Counted from the first letter of the stretch, positions 1-7,072 are shown. The stretch is DNA of 16,539 nucleotides from Oceanihabitans sp. (GCA_018067265.1 JAGPUY010000106.1:1-16539), one strand, 5' to 3'. Translations and numbers: made by a program. The notes: generated by a model from the letters alone, not told the origin.

Positions 1-568
1 ATCCAAAACCAGGATCTACAATAATATCTTTAATGCCAAGTTTTTTAGCTTCGTTAATTCTTTCCGAAAAATAAAAAAGAAGCTCTTTCATGATATGCGT
101 ATAATTCGCGTGCGCTTTCATGGTTTGCGGCGTGCCTTTCATGTGCATCATAATATAAGGAACCTTCAAATTTGCCACCGTTTGCAACATGTCTTTGTCT
201 AGTTTTCCTGCCGAAATATCATTAATTAATGCAGCTCCAGCCTGAATGGCCTGTTTTGCAACTTCACTTCTAAAGGTATCTATCGAAATTATTATTTCAG
301 GAAATTCCCCAATTAATAATTCTATAATAGGAAGCAAACGTTGCAATTCTTCCGCTTCACTAATATGCGTTGCATTTGGTCTAGAACTATATGCGCCAAT
401 ATCGATAAAAGTAGCTCCGTTTTTAAGCATGGTTTCTACTTGTGATACAATATCACTTTCGTTTTTATATTTTCCGCCATCATAAAAAGAATCTGGAGTC
501 AGATTCAATATCCCCATCACTTTAGGTGTTGTTAAATCGATGAGTTTGCCTTTGCAATTTATTGTCAT
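1..568 (-). CDS. folP: Dihydropteroate synthase, 5' part (runs off the window)
   Basis: This enzyme condenses 6-hydroxymethyl-7,8-dihydropterin pyrophosphate with p-aminobenzoate to give dihydropteroate in cytoplasmic folate synthesis. Reading the minus strand from an ATG at 568 gives 189 residues before the window edge. Family motifs occur in order: MGILNLTPDSF (18-28), DIGAYSSRP (56-64, the usual Bacteroidota form of DIGGESTRP), SIDTF (95-99), NDIS (116-119), MHMKGTP (141-147) and DPGFG (185-189). The C-terminal third, including the SxR/KxxxxH region, is off the window. An alternative ATG lies at 574, two codons upstream; I prefer 568 because Bacteroidota homologues usually begin MTI. It is divergent from the DUF1599 gene. 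A weak -7-like box on the minus strand (625-632, TACTTTTA) could drive it. Identification is firm; only the start is uncertain. Confidence 0.96.
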   Translation of the reverse strand, partial: MTINCKGKLIDLTTPKVMGILNLTPDSFYDGGKYKNESDIVSQVETMLKNGATFIDIGAYSSRPNATHISEAEELQRLLPIIELLIGEFPEIIISIDTFRSEVAKQAIQAGAALINDISAGKLDKDMLQTVANLKVPYIMMHMKGTPQTMKAHANYTHIMKELLFYFSERINEAKKLGIKDIIVDPGFG

Positions 569-574
569 ATTCAT

Positions 575-864
575 TTCCTTCGAAAGCAGGAGTCTCTTTT
601 TAGGTTATATATTATTTCGTTTCGTAAAAGTATTCGGGATAGATGTAAACTTTAAAACCCGAAACTTTTGAACTCTGAACTATTTATGCGAAATTTACGC
701 AAAATTGATTTTGAACTCATCTTGATTTTTTGTTTTTAACCGAAAATGGGATAAAATTTATTTAGATGAGATACTTTTTGAAAGACATAGCATCGTCTAC
801 GTATAATAAAAGTAGCAAAATATAAATGAATTTTAATCATTTTTCAGGAAATAGAAAAAACAAT
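575..864. other. Divergent intergenic region between folP and the DUF1599 gene
   Basis: About 290 bp separate two divergent genes, so it must hold both promoters. Only weak matches to the Bacteroidota -7 box are visible: TACTTTTA on the minus strand (625-632) toward folP, and a TACTTTTTG-like string near 771-779 on the plus strand toward the DUF1599 gene. A degenerate copy of the dispersed palindrome seen at 4469-4489 lies at 577-596 next to the folP start. I see no further ORF, RNA or strong hairpin. Confidence 0.5.
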
Positions 865-1416
865 ATGAGTTCAACATATATGCAAGATACTTCAAAACAA
901 TATGACGCTGTAGTAAATACATGCAGAAGCTTATTTATTAATAAAATGTCGGATTACGGAAGTGCATGGCGAATACTAAGGTTACCATCACTTACCGATC
1001 AAATTTTTATAAAAGCGCAACGCATTAGAAGTTTACAGCAAAACGAGGTTAGAAAAGTAGATGAAGGTGAAGTTAGTGAGTTTATTGGTATCATTAACTA
1101 TAGCATTATGGCGTTAATTCAGTTAGAAAAAGGGGTTGTAGAGCAACCGGACTTATCTACCGAAGAAGCGACCGTGCTTTATGATGAAAAAGTTGCTATT
1201 ACCAAACAGCTTATGGAAGATAAAAACCATGATTATGGCGAAGCTTGGCGAGATATGCGCGTGAGTAGTCTAACCGATTTAATCTTACAGAAGTTACTTC
1301 GTGTAAAACAAATTGAAGACAACGCTGGAAAAACCATTGTTAGTGAAGGTATTGATGCTAATTATCAAGATATGATTAATTATGCCATTTTTGCTATGAT
1401 TCATTTGAAGGAATAA
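865..1416 (+). CDS. DUF1599 family protein with two tandem copies of the domain
   Basis: The biochemical role is unknown; DUF1599 proteins are small and soluble, and the neighbourhood with folP, a DoxX-like protein and tpiA recurs in Bacteroidota as I recall it. The protein (183 residues from the chosen start) is an internal duplication. Repeat 1 (about 14-88) carries DYGSAWR, SLTD, an I..K..R stretch and INYSIMALIQLE. Repeat 2 (about 106-182) carries DYGEAWR, SLTD, the same I..K..R stretch and INYAIFAMIHLKE, offset by about 93 residues. The conserved acidic and basic positions on predicted helices could form a nucleotide or metal site, but this is inference. I place the start at the ATG at 865; an in-frame ATG at 826 would add 13 residues that do not look conserved. 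Family assignment is likely; function is open. Confidence 0.85.
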   Translation: MSSTYMQDTSKQYDAVVNTCRSLFINKMSDYGSAWRILRLPSLTDQIFIKAQRIRSLQQNEVRKVDEGEVSEFIGIINYSIMALIQLEKGVVEQPDLSTEEATVLYDEKVAITKQLMEDKNHDYGEAWRDMRVSSLTDLILQKLLRVKQIEDNAGKTIVSEGIDANYQDMINYAIFAMIHLKE

Positions 1417-1507
1417 AAAAAACTAATCCTGTGAAGATAGGAACCCTCTAAAATAAATAAGTTTCAATTAATAAGATTCCTGCCTACGCAGAAATGACAA
1501 ATACTTT
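1417..1507. repeat. Two degenerate dispersed palindromes
   Basis: This short gap holds two imperfect copies of small palindromes that recur through the window: ATCCTGTGAAGATAGGAA near 1426-1442 and ATTCCTGCCTACGCAGAAA near 1480-1498. Each has the form CCTG-loop-CAGG with decayed arms. They resemble the intergenic palindromes common in marine flavobacteria. Neither has a T-tract, so neither is a convincing terminator. Confidence 0.5.
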
Positions 1508-2824
1508 ATGAAATACATCACACACCTTTGCAGAATCCTAGTTGGCGGATTATTTATCTTTTCAGGATTAATAAAACTAAACGACCCATTAGGTTTCTCG
1601 TATAAACTACAAGAATATTTTAGTGCAGACGTTTTAAACATTCCCGCTTTAGTGCCTTACGCATTAGGACTTTCTATCTTTGTTGTAGTTTTAGAAGTTG
1701 TTTTGGGAGTCTTTTTACTTATAGGATACAAACCTAAATTTACCGTTTGGAGTCTTTTTGCCATGATTGTATTTTTTACATTCTTAACTTTTTACGCTTG
1801 GTATTTTGACAAAGTAAAAGATTGTGGATGCTTTGGTGATTTCTTACCAATGAAACCTATAGAGAGTTTTATAAAAGACTTGATATTACTCGGGTTAATC
1901 ATTGTATTGCTTATTGGTTTACGATATGTAAAACCGCTATTAGGTAAGTTTCCAACAACCATATTAGCGCTTTTAGGCTTTTTAGGAAGTCTTTGGTTTG
2001 GTTACCACGTGTTAATGCACTTGCCAACTTGGGATTTTAGAGCATATAATGTAGGAGCAAACATTCAAGAAGGAATGGAAACTCCTGATGATGCAGCTAA
2101 AGCAGTTGTAGAATATGCTTGGAAATTTAATGTAAATGGGGAAGAAAAAATTATAACCACCAACGGAAGCTACCCAACGGTAGATGGAGAATATGTTGGT
2201 GTAGAAACGAATATTATTGATGAAGGATATGATCCGCCAATTAAAGATTTTTCTATTGAAAGTGATGATGAAAACCTAACAGAACAGTTTTTAAATGAAG
2301 AAAACGTAATCATGATTGTTTCTTATAGTTTGGAAACGGCAGAAGCGGAAGGAATGCATGCCATAAAAGCAGCAACCGATAAAGCTATTAAAAACGGATA
2401 TACGGTTATTGGTTTAACAGCATCAGGAGCAGATGTGAAACAAAAAACAAATGCAACGTATAATCTGAATTTTGATTGGTATTTATGCGATGAAAAAGCA
2501 TTAAAAACAGTCGTTCGTGCGAATCCAGGAGTGGTGAAACTAAAGAAAGGAACCGTTACTCAAAAAGTACATTGGAATGATATGGACGATTTAGAGTTAC
2601 CAGTTGTAGAGCGAAAACCAGAACCAAAAAAAGAATTAGAGGCGGATTCTATTTTGTATCTAATTGATGGAGAAATGGCAACCAAAGAAGTTGTAGATGC
2701 TATAGATCCAGAAACGATAGAAGAAGTTTTCGTTTTAAAAGATAGAACAGTATTAGATTCGATTAATGAAGCAAATCATACATCTTATGACGGACAGATT
2801 AAGGTAATACTGAAAAAAAAATAG
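1508..2824 (+). CDS. BT_3928-like membrane protein: DoxX/MauE-like domain, thioredoxin-like domain and plug-like tail
   Basis: Residues 1-175 form a DoxX/MauE-like membrane domain with about five helices (roughly 7-25, 48-72, 78-100, 121-139, 149-170). It has the typical opening GGLFIFSGLIKLNDP and a paired-cysteine motif, DCGCFGD, at 105-111. Residues about 190-360 look like a periplasmic thioredoxin-like fold (strand ENVIMIVSYSL at 265-275, then a helix and VIGLTASG) but lack a CxxC active site. A Pro/Lys/Glu-rich linker (370-379) leads to a tail at 380-438 (ILYLIDGE...IEEVFVLKD...IKVILKKK), which resembles the short TonB-plug-like modules of Bacteroidota. A redox or thiol-handling role is suggested by DoxX/MauE relatives but unproven. 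The start has no good Shine-Dalgarno sequence. The DinB gene follows 7 bp downstream and is probably co-transcribed. Confidence 0.82.
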   Translation: MKYITHLCRILVGGLFIFSGLIKLNDPLGFSYKLQEYFSADVLNIPALVPYALGLSIFVVVLEVVLGVFLLIGYKPKFTVWSLFAMIVFFTFLTFYAWYFDKVKDCGCFGDFLPMKPIESFIKDLILLGLIIVLLIGLRYVKPLLGKFPTTILALLGFLGSLWFGYHVLMHLPTWDFRAYNVGANIQEGMETPDDAAKAVVEYAWKFNVNGEEKIITTNGSYPTVDGEYVGVETNIIDEGYDPPIKDFSIESDDENLTEQFLNEENVIMIVSYSLETAEAEGMHAIKAATDKAIKNGYTVIGLTASGADVKQKTNATYNLNFDWYLCDEKALKTVVRANPGVVKLKKGTVTQKVHWNDMDDLELPVVERKPEPKKELEADSILYLIDGEMATKEVVDAIDPETIEEVFVLKDRTVLDSINEANHTSYDGQIKVILKKK

Positions 2825-2831
2825 GAGATTA

Positions 2832-3302
2832 ATGACTGCCATAGATATCCTTTTATTAAACTTTTCGGAAACCAGAAGACGAAGCATAAAGTTATGGAAT
2901 GGTATTCCAAACGAATATCTAAATTGGAAACCAGACGATAAAGCTTTTACCAGTATCGAAATGGTTAGACACGTTTTAGAAGGCGAACATTTATTTCATA
3001 AAATAATAGAGAATAGAGGAAACTTAGGCAATTATATCTCTCCTTGGAAAGATTTAGAATATACAGACTTGAAAAAGGAGCTTGCATTTTCAGAAACATA
3101 CAGGTCGAATTTTTTAAACATGATTAAAGGATTAAAAGAATCCGATTTAGATAATATTCGAATAGAACGAAAAGAAGTAGGACAAAATAAAAGCCTTGGC
3201 GATTATTTAAACCGAATGGCATACCACGAATCTGTGCACGCTGGGCAAATGTTAAACTATTTAAGAACCATTGGAATAGATAGACCTCAAATTTGGGATT
3301 AA
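2832..3302 (+). CDS. DinB superfamily (four-helix bundle) protein
   Basis: This is a 156-residue protein of the DinB/YfiT fold, whose members use a three-histidine metal site and include thiol-dependent transferases; the substrate here cannot be told. The expected ligands are visible: His47 in MVRHVLEGEH, and His132 and His136 in YHESVHAGQ, spaced H-x3-H on the last long helix. The opening (LLLNFSETRRRSIKLWNGIP...LNWKP) is typical of the family. Length matches the usual 150-170 residues. The ATG lies 7 bp after the preceding stop, and a GGAG overlaps that stop codon, so translation is probably coupled. A link to bacillithiol-type thiols is possible from the family but not shown here. Confidence 0.88.
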   Translation: MTAIDILLLNFSETRRRSIKLWNGIPNEYLNWKPDDKAFTSIEMVRHVLEGEHLFHKIIENRGNLGNYISPWKDLEYTDLKKELAFSETYRSNFLNMIKGLKESDLDNIRIERKEVGQNKSLGDYLNRMAYHESVHAGQMLNYLRTIGIDRPQIWD

Positions 3303-3308
3303 TACTAT

Positions 3309-3358
3309 CTTGTCACTTCGAGGGTTCCGATTTTTATTCGGGATTGCATCGAGAAGTA
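3309..3358. repeat. Dispersed imperfect palindrome (CTTCGAG type)
   Basis: The element begins CACTTCGAG (3317-3325) and ends ATCGAGAAGT (3348-3357), with an inner TTCCGAT...ATTCGGGA hairpin. It is a 50-bp palindromic element of the type scattered between genes in flavobacteria. It lies between the DinB and permease genes and has no T-tract. Confidence 0.5.
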
Positions 3359-3388
3359 AATAAATACACCAACTAACAAACAAATTTA

Positions 3389-4465
3389 TTGATAAGCTAC
3401 TTACTAAATAAAATCGGTTACGCAGTACTCACCTTATTTGGTGTGGTAACCGTTATATTCTTTTTATTTAATGTCCTTCCAGGAGATCCAGCACAAATGA
3501 TGCTCGGACAAAATGAAGACAGCGAGCAATTGGCGTTAGTAAAAGCGAAGTATGGTTTCGATAAACCAATTAGTACGCAATATTTGTATTATTTAAATGA
3601 TTTGTCTCCAATTTCGTTGCACGCTAAAAACGAAAATAATTACACCTATTTGCGACAAAACAAATACACAGCTACGAAGTTGTTTTCTATTGGTAATACT
3701 ACAACCGTTTTAAAATTTCCATATCTCAGAGAATCCTTTACCAAACAAGGTAAAAAAGTAAGTCAGGTGCTAGCCGAAACCTTGCCAAATACATTTGTAT
3801 TAGCCGTTTCTGCAATCACAATAGCAATGCTACTTGGTGTGTTTTTAGGAATTGTCTCTGCATTAAAAAAAGACAGCTTTTTAGATAAAGCCATTCAGAT
3901 CTTTAGTACCGTTGGTATGTCTGTGCCTTCGTTCTTTTCGGCCATATTATTCGCTTGGCTATTTGGTTATGTATTACACAAATACACCAATTTAGAAATG
4001 ACAGGAAGTCTATATGAATTGGATGATTATGGCGAAAATTTCAATCTAAAATTGAAAAACCTAATCCTTCCAGCTATCGTTTTAGGTATTCGTCCGTTGG
4101 CGGTTATTATTCAATTGATGCGAAATTCGTTACTTGAAGTCTTTAATCAAGATTACATTCGTACGGCAAGAGCAAAAGGTTTGAGTGAGTTTCAAATCAT
4201 TAAAAATCACGCTATCAAAAATGCATTAAATCCTGTGGTAACGGCAATTTCAGGATGGTTTGCATCGATGCTTGCAGGCGCTGTTTTTGTAGAATATATT
4301 TTCGGTTGGAATGGTTTAGGAAAAGAAATTGTAAATGCGTTAAACACTTTAGACTTACCAGTAATCATGGGATCGGTATTAATTATTGCAACACTTTTTG
4401 TAATTATTAATATTTTTGTCGACATAATCTACACCTGGTTAGATCCAAAAGTGAATTTAGAATAA
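3389..4465 (+). CDS. ABC transporter permease, DppB/OppB type (BPD_transp_1)
   Basis: This is an inner-membrane permease subunit of the dipeptide/oligopeptide/nickel ABC family, 358 residues. The N-terminal helix and the family signature LPGDPAQMMLGQNEDSEQL (30-48) are followed by a periplasmic stretch (about 60-125), then five or so helices. The EAA loop that docks on the ATPase is at about 257-281 (RTARAKGLSE...NAL), followed by FGWNGLGKEIVNA (305-317) and a C-terminal TWLDPKV. The start appears to be TTG at 3389; no ATG fits, and the N-terminal MISYLLNKIGYAVLTLFGVV matches the family start. No DppC, ATPase or binding-protein gene is in the window, so partners must lie elsewhere. The roughly 65-residue segment at 60-125 is longer and more polar than in enteric DppB. 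Substrate is unknown. Confidence 0.92.
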   Translation: MISYLLNKIGYAVLTLFGVVTVIFFLFNVLPGDPAQMMLGQNEDSEQLALVKAKYGFDKPISTQYLYYLNDLSPISLHAKNENNYTYLRQNKYTATKLFSIGNTTTVLKFPYLRESFTKQGKKVSQVLAETLPNTFVLAVSAITIAMLLGVFLGIVSALKKDSFLDKAIQIFSTVGMSVPSFFSAILFAWLFGYVLHKYTNLEMTGSLYELDDYGENFNLKLKNLILPAIVLGIRPLAVIIQLMRNSLLEVFNQDYIRTARAKGLSEFQIIKNHAIKNALNPVVTAISGWFASMLAGAVFVEYIFGWNGLGKEIVNALNTLDLPVIMGSVLIIATLFVIINIFVDIIYTWLDPKVNLE

Positions 4466-4490
4466 CATTCCTGTGAAAGCAGGAATCTCA
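4466..4490. repeat. Dispersed palindrome (CCTGTGAAAGCAGG type)
   Basis: ATTCCTGTGAAAGCAGGAAT at 4469-4488 forms a perfect ATTCCTG/CAGGAAT stem. It is the best-preserved copy of the element also seen in decayed form at 577-596, 1426-1442 and 1480-1498. It lies immediately after the permease stop, but only short T runs follow, so a terminator role is doubtful. Confidence 0.6.
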
Positions 4491-4536
4491 TTGAAATAAG
4501 GTAATAGCCAAACGTCTTAAAGTAAACTAGCTAAAA

Positions 4537-4603
4537 AACTCCTTCCCTTTTTTTTAAGGAAAGGTGGCTTCATTTCTAATTAAAGAAATGAAGTCGGAAG
4601 GGT
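4537..4603. repeat. Structured REP-like intergenic element with nested inverted repeats
   Basis: Outer arms CCTTCC (4541-4546) and GGAAGG (4596-4601) enclose a perfect 10-bp hairpin, CTTCATTTCT (4568-4577) with AGAAATGAAG (4584-4593) around a 6-nt loop. A second possible hairpin pairs the left CCTTCC with AAGGAAAGG at 4556-4564 across a run of T. The composition resembles REP-like repeats found in flavobacterial genomes. It lies between the permease and the TlpA-like gene. It is not followed by a T-tract in either direction, so it is unlikely to be a simple terminator. Confidence 0.55.
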
Positions 4604-4652
4604 TTAATCTATTTAAAAAGAAGAAATCATCCTTAATTTTACAAAGCAAAAC

Positions 4653-5144
4653 ATGAAAAAGCACCTATTCATATTCCTTGTCAGCATCTTATTCCTTAGC
4701 TGTAAAGCACAAGAAACACCAACACAATTTACCCAAGAAGCATTAAATTTTAATTTTATTTCTTCCGAAGGAGAGAATATTTATTTCAAAAACATTTTAG
4801 AAAAACATCAAGGAAAAACCATTTTAATAGACGTTTGGGCATCTTGGTGTGGCGACTGTTTAAAGGGAATGCCAAAAGTAAAAGCATTACAAGAATCGAA
4901 TAGCGATGTGGTGTTTTTATTCCTGTCTGCGGACAGGTCCTTGAAAAGCTGGAAAAAAGGAATTGAGAAGTACCAAGTGAAAGGCGAGCACTATTTTATG
5001 GCAAAAGGAATGAAAAGTGATTTTAGTAAATCTATTGACTTAGATTGGATTCCTCGTTACTTAATTATCGATCCAGAAGGAAACATAAAACTATATAAAG
5101 CCATAAAAGCAGATGATTCTAAGCTGTTAAAAGCATTAAATTAG
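4653..5144 (+). CDS. TlpA-like thioredoxin-fold lipoprotein
   Basis: This is a periplasm-facing thiol-disulfide oxidoreductase of the TlpA/ResA type, 163 residues, anchored as a lipoprotein: MKKHLFIFLVSILFLSC gives a lipobox with Cys17. The thioredoxin domain spans about 31-163, with active site WASWCGDC (63-70; Cys66 and Cys69) and the cis-proline in WIPRYLIID (Pro134). It could reduce or isomerise thiols in envelope proteins; the substrate is unknown. Part of the sequence after the active site (LSADR, 91-95) is encoded by a perfect palindrome that looks like a copy of a dispersed repeat, see the separate entry. The gene sits about 105 bp upstream of tpiA, with a likely tpiA promoter between them. 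Confidence 0.9.
   Translation: MKKHLFIFLVSILFLSCKAQETPTQFTQEALNFNFISSEGENIYFKNILEKHQGKTILIDVWASWCGDCLKGMPKVKALQESNSDVVFLFLSADRSLKSWKKGIEKYQVKGEHYFMAKGMKSDFSKSIDLDWIPRYLIIDPEGNIKLYKAIKADDSKLLKALN
4922..4937. repeat. Palindrome inside a coding sequence (CCTGTC-TGCG-GACAGG)
   Basis: A perfect 6-bp stem with a 4-nt loop lies in frame inside the TlpA-like gene and encodes most of LSADR (residues 91-95). Its form matches the CCTG-loop-CAGG palindromes found between genes in this window. Confidence 0.55.
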
Positions 5145-5145
5145 T

Positions 5146-5153
5146 TACTTTTG
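5146..5153 (+). promoter_or_regulatory. Possible -7 box for tpiA (TACTTTTG)
   Basis: TACTTTTG fits the Bacteroidota -7 consensus TAnnTTTG and overlaps the end of the TlpA-like gene. No TTTG is seen at the expected -33 distance. Initiation near 5160 would leave a leader of about 90 nt before tpiA, in which TCCTAC (5168-5173) can pair with a later GTAGGA. The match alone is weak in AT-rich DNA. Confidence 0.4.
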
Positions 5154-5249
5154 TTGTATAGGTGGTAATCCTACGTGGGTTGTAAAACTTTGTAGGAGCA
5201 AAAACAAAAGTATAATTAAAAAAGATGCCCGCTTTGGTGGGAAACGAAT

Positions 5250-5999
5250 ATGAGAAAAAACATAGTAGCAGGAAACTGGAAGATGAATAATGATCTTTCA
5301 CAAACGGAAACCTTATTAACAAGCCTAAAAAACCAAAAGCAAACATCTAATGCAGAAGTAATGGTTGCTCCAACATTTACAAATCTTTGGCATGCATTTG
5401 AAGCCTTAAGAGAAAGTAATGTGGAAGTAGTAGCTCAAAACATGCATTTTGCTGAAAATGGTGCTTACACTGGAGAAATTAGTGCTTCCATGTTAAAAAG
5501 TGTTGGGGTACAAACGGTTATTTTAGGACACTCAGAACGTCGCGCATACTTTAATGAAACAGATGAATTACTTGCCAAAAAAGTAGATGCAGCATTAGCA
5601 AATAGCATGCGAGTTATCTTTTGTTTTGGAGAAGAATTAGCAGATAGAAAAGGAGACAATCACGAGAATGTAGTAGCATCTCAAATTAAAAATGCTTTGT
5701 TTCATTTAGATGCAGCAGCCTTTAAAAATATCGTATTGGCTTATGAGCCTGTTTGGGCAATTGGTACTGGTGAAACCGCTAGTCCAGAACAAGCACAAGA
5801 TATGCATGCATTTATAAGAAAAACGTTAGCAGACAAATATGGTAATGATATAGCACAGTCTGTTTCTATTCTTTATGGAGGAAGTGTGAAGCCAGCAAAT
5901 GCCAAAGAGATTTTTTCTAAACCAGATGTGGATGGCGGATTAATAGGAGGAGCAGCACTTAAAGCGGAAGATTTTTACGCTATAGTAAATGCGTTTTAA
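5250..5999 (+). CDS. tpiA: Triosephosphate isomerase
   Basis: It interconverts dihydroxyacetone phosphate and glyceraldehyde 3-phosphate in glycolysis and gluconeogenesis, in the cytoplasm. The 249-residue length is typical of the TIM barrel. Catalytic residues are visible: Asn9 and Lys11 in AGNWKMN, His94 in ILGHSERR and Glu166 in AYEPVWAIGTG. The flexible phosphate loop and the C-terminal phosphate-binding motifs YGGSVKPAN (209-217) and GGLIGGAAL (229-237) are present. The ATG at 5250 is set by the conserved start MRKNIVAGNWKMN. The methyltransferase gene begins on the base right after the tpiA stop (TAAATG), so the two are almost certainly co-transcribed. Nothing is unusual in the protein itself. 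Confidence 0.98.
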   Translation: MRKNIVAGNWKMNNDLSQTETLLTSLKNQKQTSNAEVMVAPTFTNLWHAFEALRESNVEVVAQNMHFAENGAYTGEISASMLKSVGVQTVILGHSERRAYFNETDELLAKKVDAALANSMRVIFCFGEELADRKGDNHENVVASQIKNALFHLDAAAFKNIVLAYEPVWAIGTGETASPEQAQDMHAFIRKTLADKYGNDIAQSVSILYGGSVKPANAKEIFSKPDVDGGLIGGAALKAEDFYAIVNAF

Positions 6000-6800
6000 A
6001 TGACAAAAGCATCCATTAAAAGACTTTTAAGAAATTTAGGGGTTATTCGATTATCGGACAACTTGAGATATCAAGTGCTGAAAATTCGCAATAAAACCGA
6101 AAATACTAAATTTGTAAAAGAAAATCCAGGAGTAAACTTACCACCAGATTATTTATTATACGAATCACATCTTTTAAATTATCGAGAGTATATTAAAAAT
6201 GGAATTATTGATGCTAAAGATCTAAAAGACCTATTAGAAAAACATATTGATTTAGTAGGGAAAAAAGTTTTAGATTGGGGTTGTGGTCCTGCAAGAATTA
6301 TTAGACATTTCCCAGATTTGTTACCGCAAACCTCTTTTTATGGAACCGATTATAATGCGGAAAGCATTGCATGGAATACCAAACATATTAAAAATGTACA
6401 ATTTCATAGTAACGCTATAAATCCGCCAACAAGTTTTAAAGAAAATACTTTTGATGCCATTTATGGGCTATCCATTTTTACCCATTTATCTAAAGAAAAT
6501 CATGCTCATTGGATAAATGAATTGCATCGAATAGCGAATACACATGCCATCTTAATTATTACAACACATGGTGAAGCATTTAAAGAAAAGTTGATTAAAA
6601 AAGAGCAACTTAAATTTGAAGCAAATGAACTTGTGATTCAGGGAAATACACTGGAAGGGCATAGAACTTATGCAGCGTATCATCCACCAAAATTAATGGA
6701 AAACATGTTTGAAGGTAAGTTTGAAATCTTAAATCATATCCAAGGTAAAAAAGAAGATTGGGGAACCTCTCAAGATTATTGGATTATTAAAAAGCTTTAA
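6000..6800 (+). CDS. Class I SAM-dependent methyltransferase, substrate unknown
   Basis: This 266-residue protein has a Rossmann-type methyltransferase core: motif I KVLDWGCGPARII (89-101), an acidic end to strand 2 in FYGTDYNAES (113-122), and a motif IV-like stretch FDAIYGLSIFTHLS (151-164), as in the Methyltransf_11/25/31 groups. The N-terminal 80 residues (VIRLSDNLRYQVLKIRNKT...NLPPDYLLYESH) resemble the pre-domains of methyltransferases linked to glycan or surface-polymer genes, but no such neighbours are here. The start is the ATG joined to the tpiA stop, so translation is probably coupled. The gene ends about 26 bp before a strong terminator. Substrate cannot be assigned, and the pairing with tpiA gives no obvious pathway. 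Confidence 0.85.
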   Translation: MTKASIKRLLRNLGVIRLSDNLRYQVLKIRNKTENTKFVKENPGVNLPPDYLLYESHLLNYREYIKNGIIDAKDLKDLLEKHIDLVGKKVLDWGCGPARIIRHFPDLLPQTSFYGTDYNAESIAWNTKHIKNVQFHSNAINPPTSFKENTFDAIYGLSIFTHLSKENHAHWINELHRIANTHAILIITTHGEAFKEKLIKKEQLKFEANELVIQGNTLEGHRTYAAYHPPKLMENMFEGKFEILNHIQGKKEDWGTSQDYWIIKKL

Positions 6801-6826
6801 AGTCCAATTTTATATACGTATTAACG

Positions 6827-6869
6827 AAGGGTATTCCTTGATTTTTTTAAATCAGAGAATACCCTTTTT
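6827..6869 (+). terminator. Rho-independent terminator of the tpiA-methyltransferase block
   Basis: AAGGGTATTC (6827-6836) pairs perfectly with GAATACCCTT (6857-6866). The inner TGATTT/AAATCA extends the helix after a small internal mismatch, and five T follow. It sits 26 bp after the methyltransferase stop and points in the direction of transcription. Confidence 0.88.
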
Positions 6870-6876
6870 GATTAAG

Positions 6877-7062
6877 CGTCTGCTTAGAAAATTGGATGTT
6901 TTTATTGCTATTTCAGAAACATTAGTTACACCTTAAATTTCAGAAAAACTATTGGATATCCAGAAAACGGAAGAAAGATATCGCATGTATATTAGGAGTG
7001 AACTTGGTGCCAAAAACCGTCGTGGTAGTATTAAAATAGCTATAGAAAAGCAATTACTTTAG
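6877..7062 (+). pseudogene. Remnant of a LuxR/FixJ-type helix-turn-helix domain
   Basis: One reading frame between the terminator and prmA translates as LLRKLDVFIAISETLVTP, a TAA stop at 6934-6936, then ISEKLLDIQKTEERYRMYI and RSELGAKNRRGSIKIAIEKQLL, ending at TAG 7060-7062. The order and spacing match the C-terminal LuxR/GerE helix-turn-helix of response regulators and TPR-LuxR proteins. In intact members this reads like L..RE.DVF..ISEGL...ISEKLFIS..TVE.HR..IRSKLGAKNR..LVKIAIEK. Both halves stay in one frame with a single stop, and the recognition-helix region has drifted (DIQKTEER for IS.KTVE). No receiver, TPR or start codon is seen upstream, where the terminator lies. I read it as a truncated, decayed gene. 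Recognition is by eye, and the fragment is only about 60 residues. Confidence 0.65.
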
Positions 7063-7072
7063 GATTTAACTT

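Noticed and set aside
246..485. Open frame of 79 codons on the plus strand
   Set aside because: It is the reverse strand of folP, whose motifs are unmistakable.
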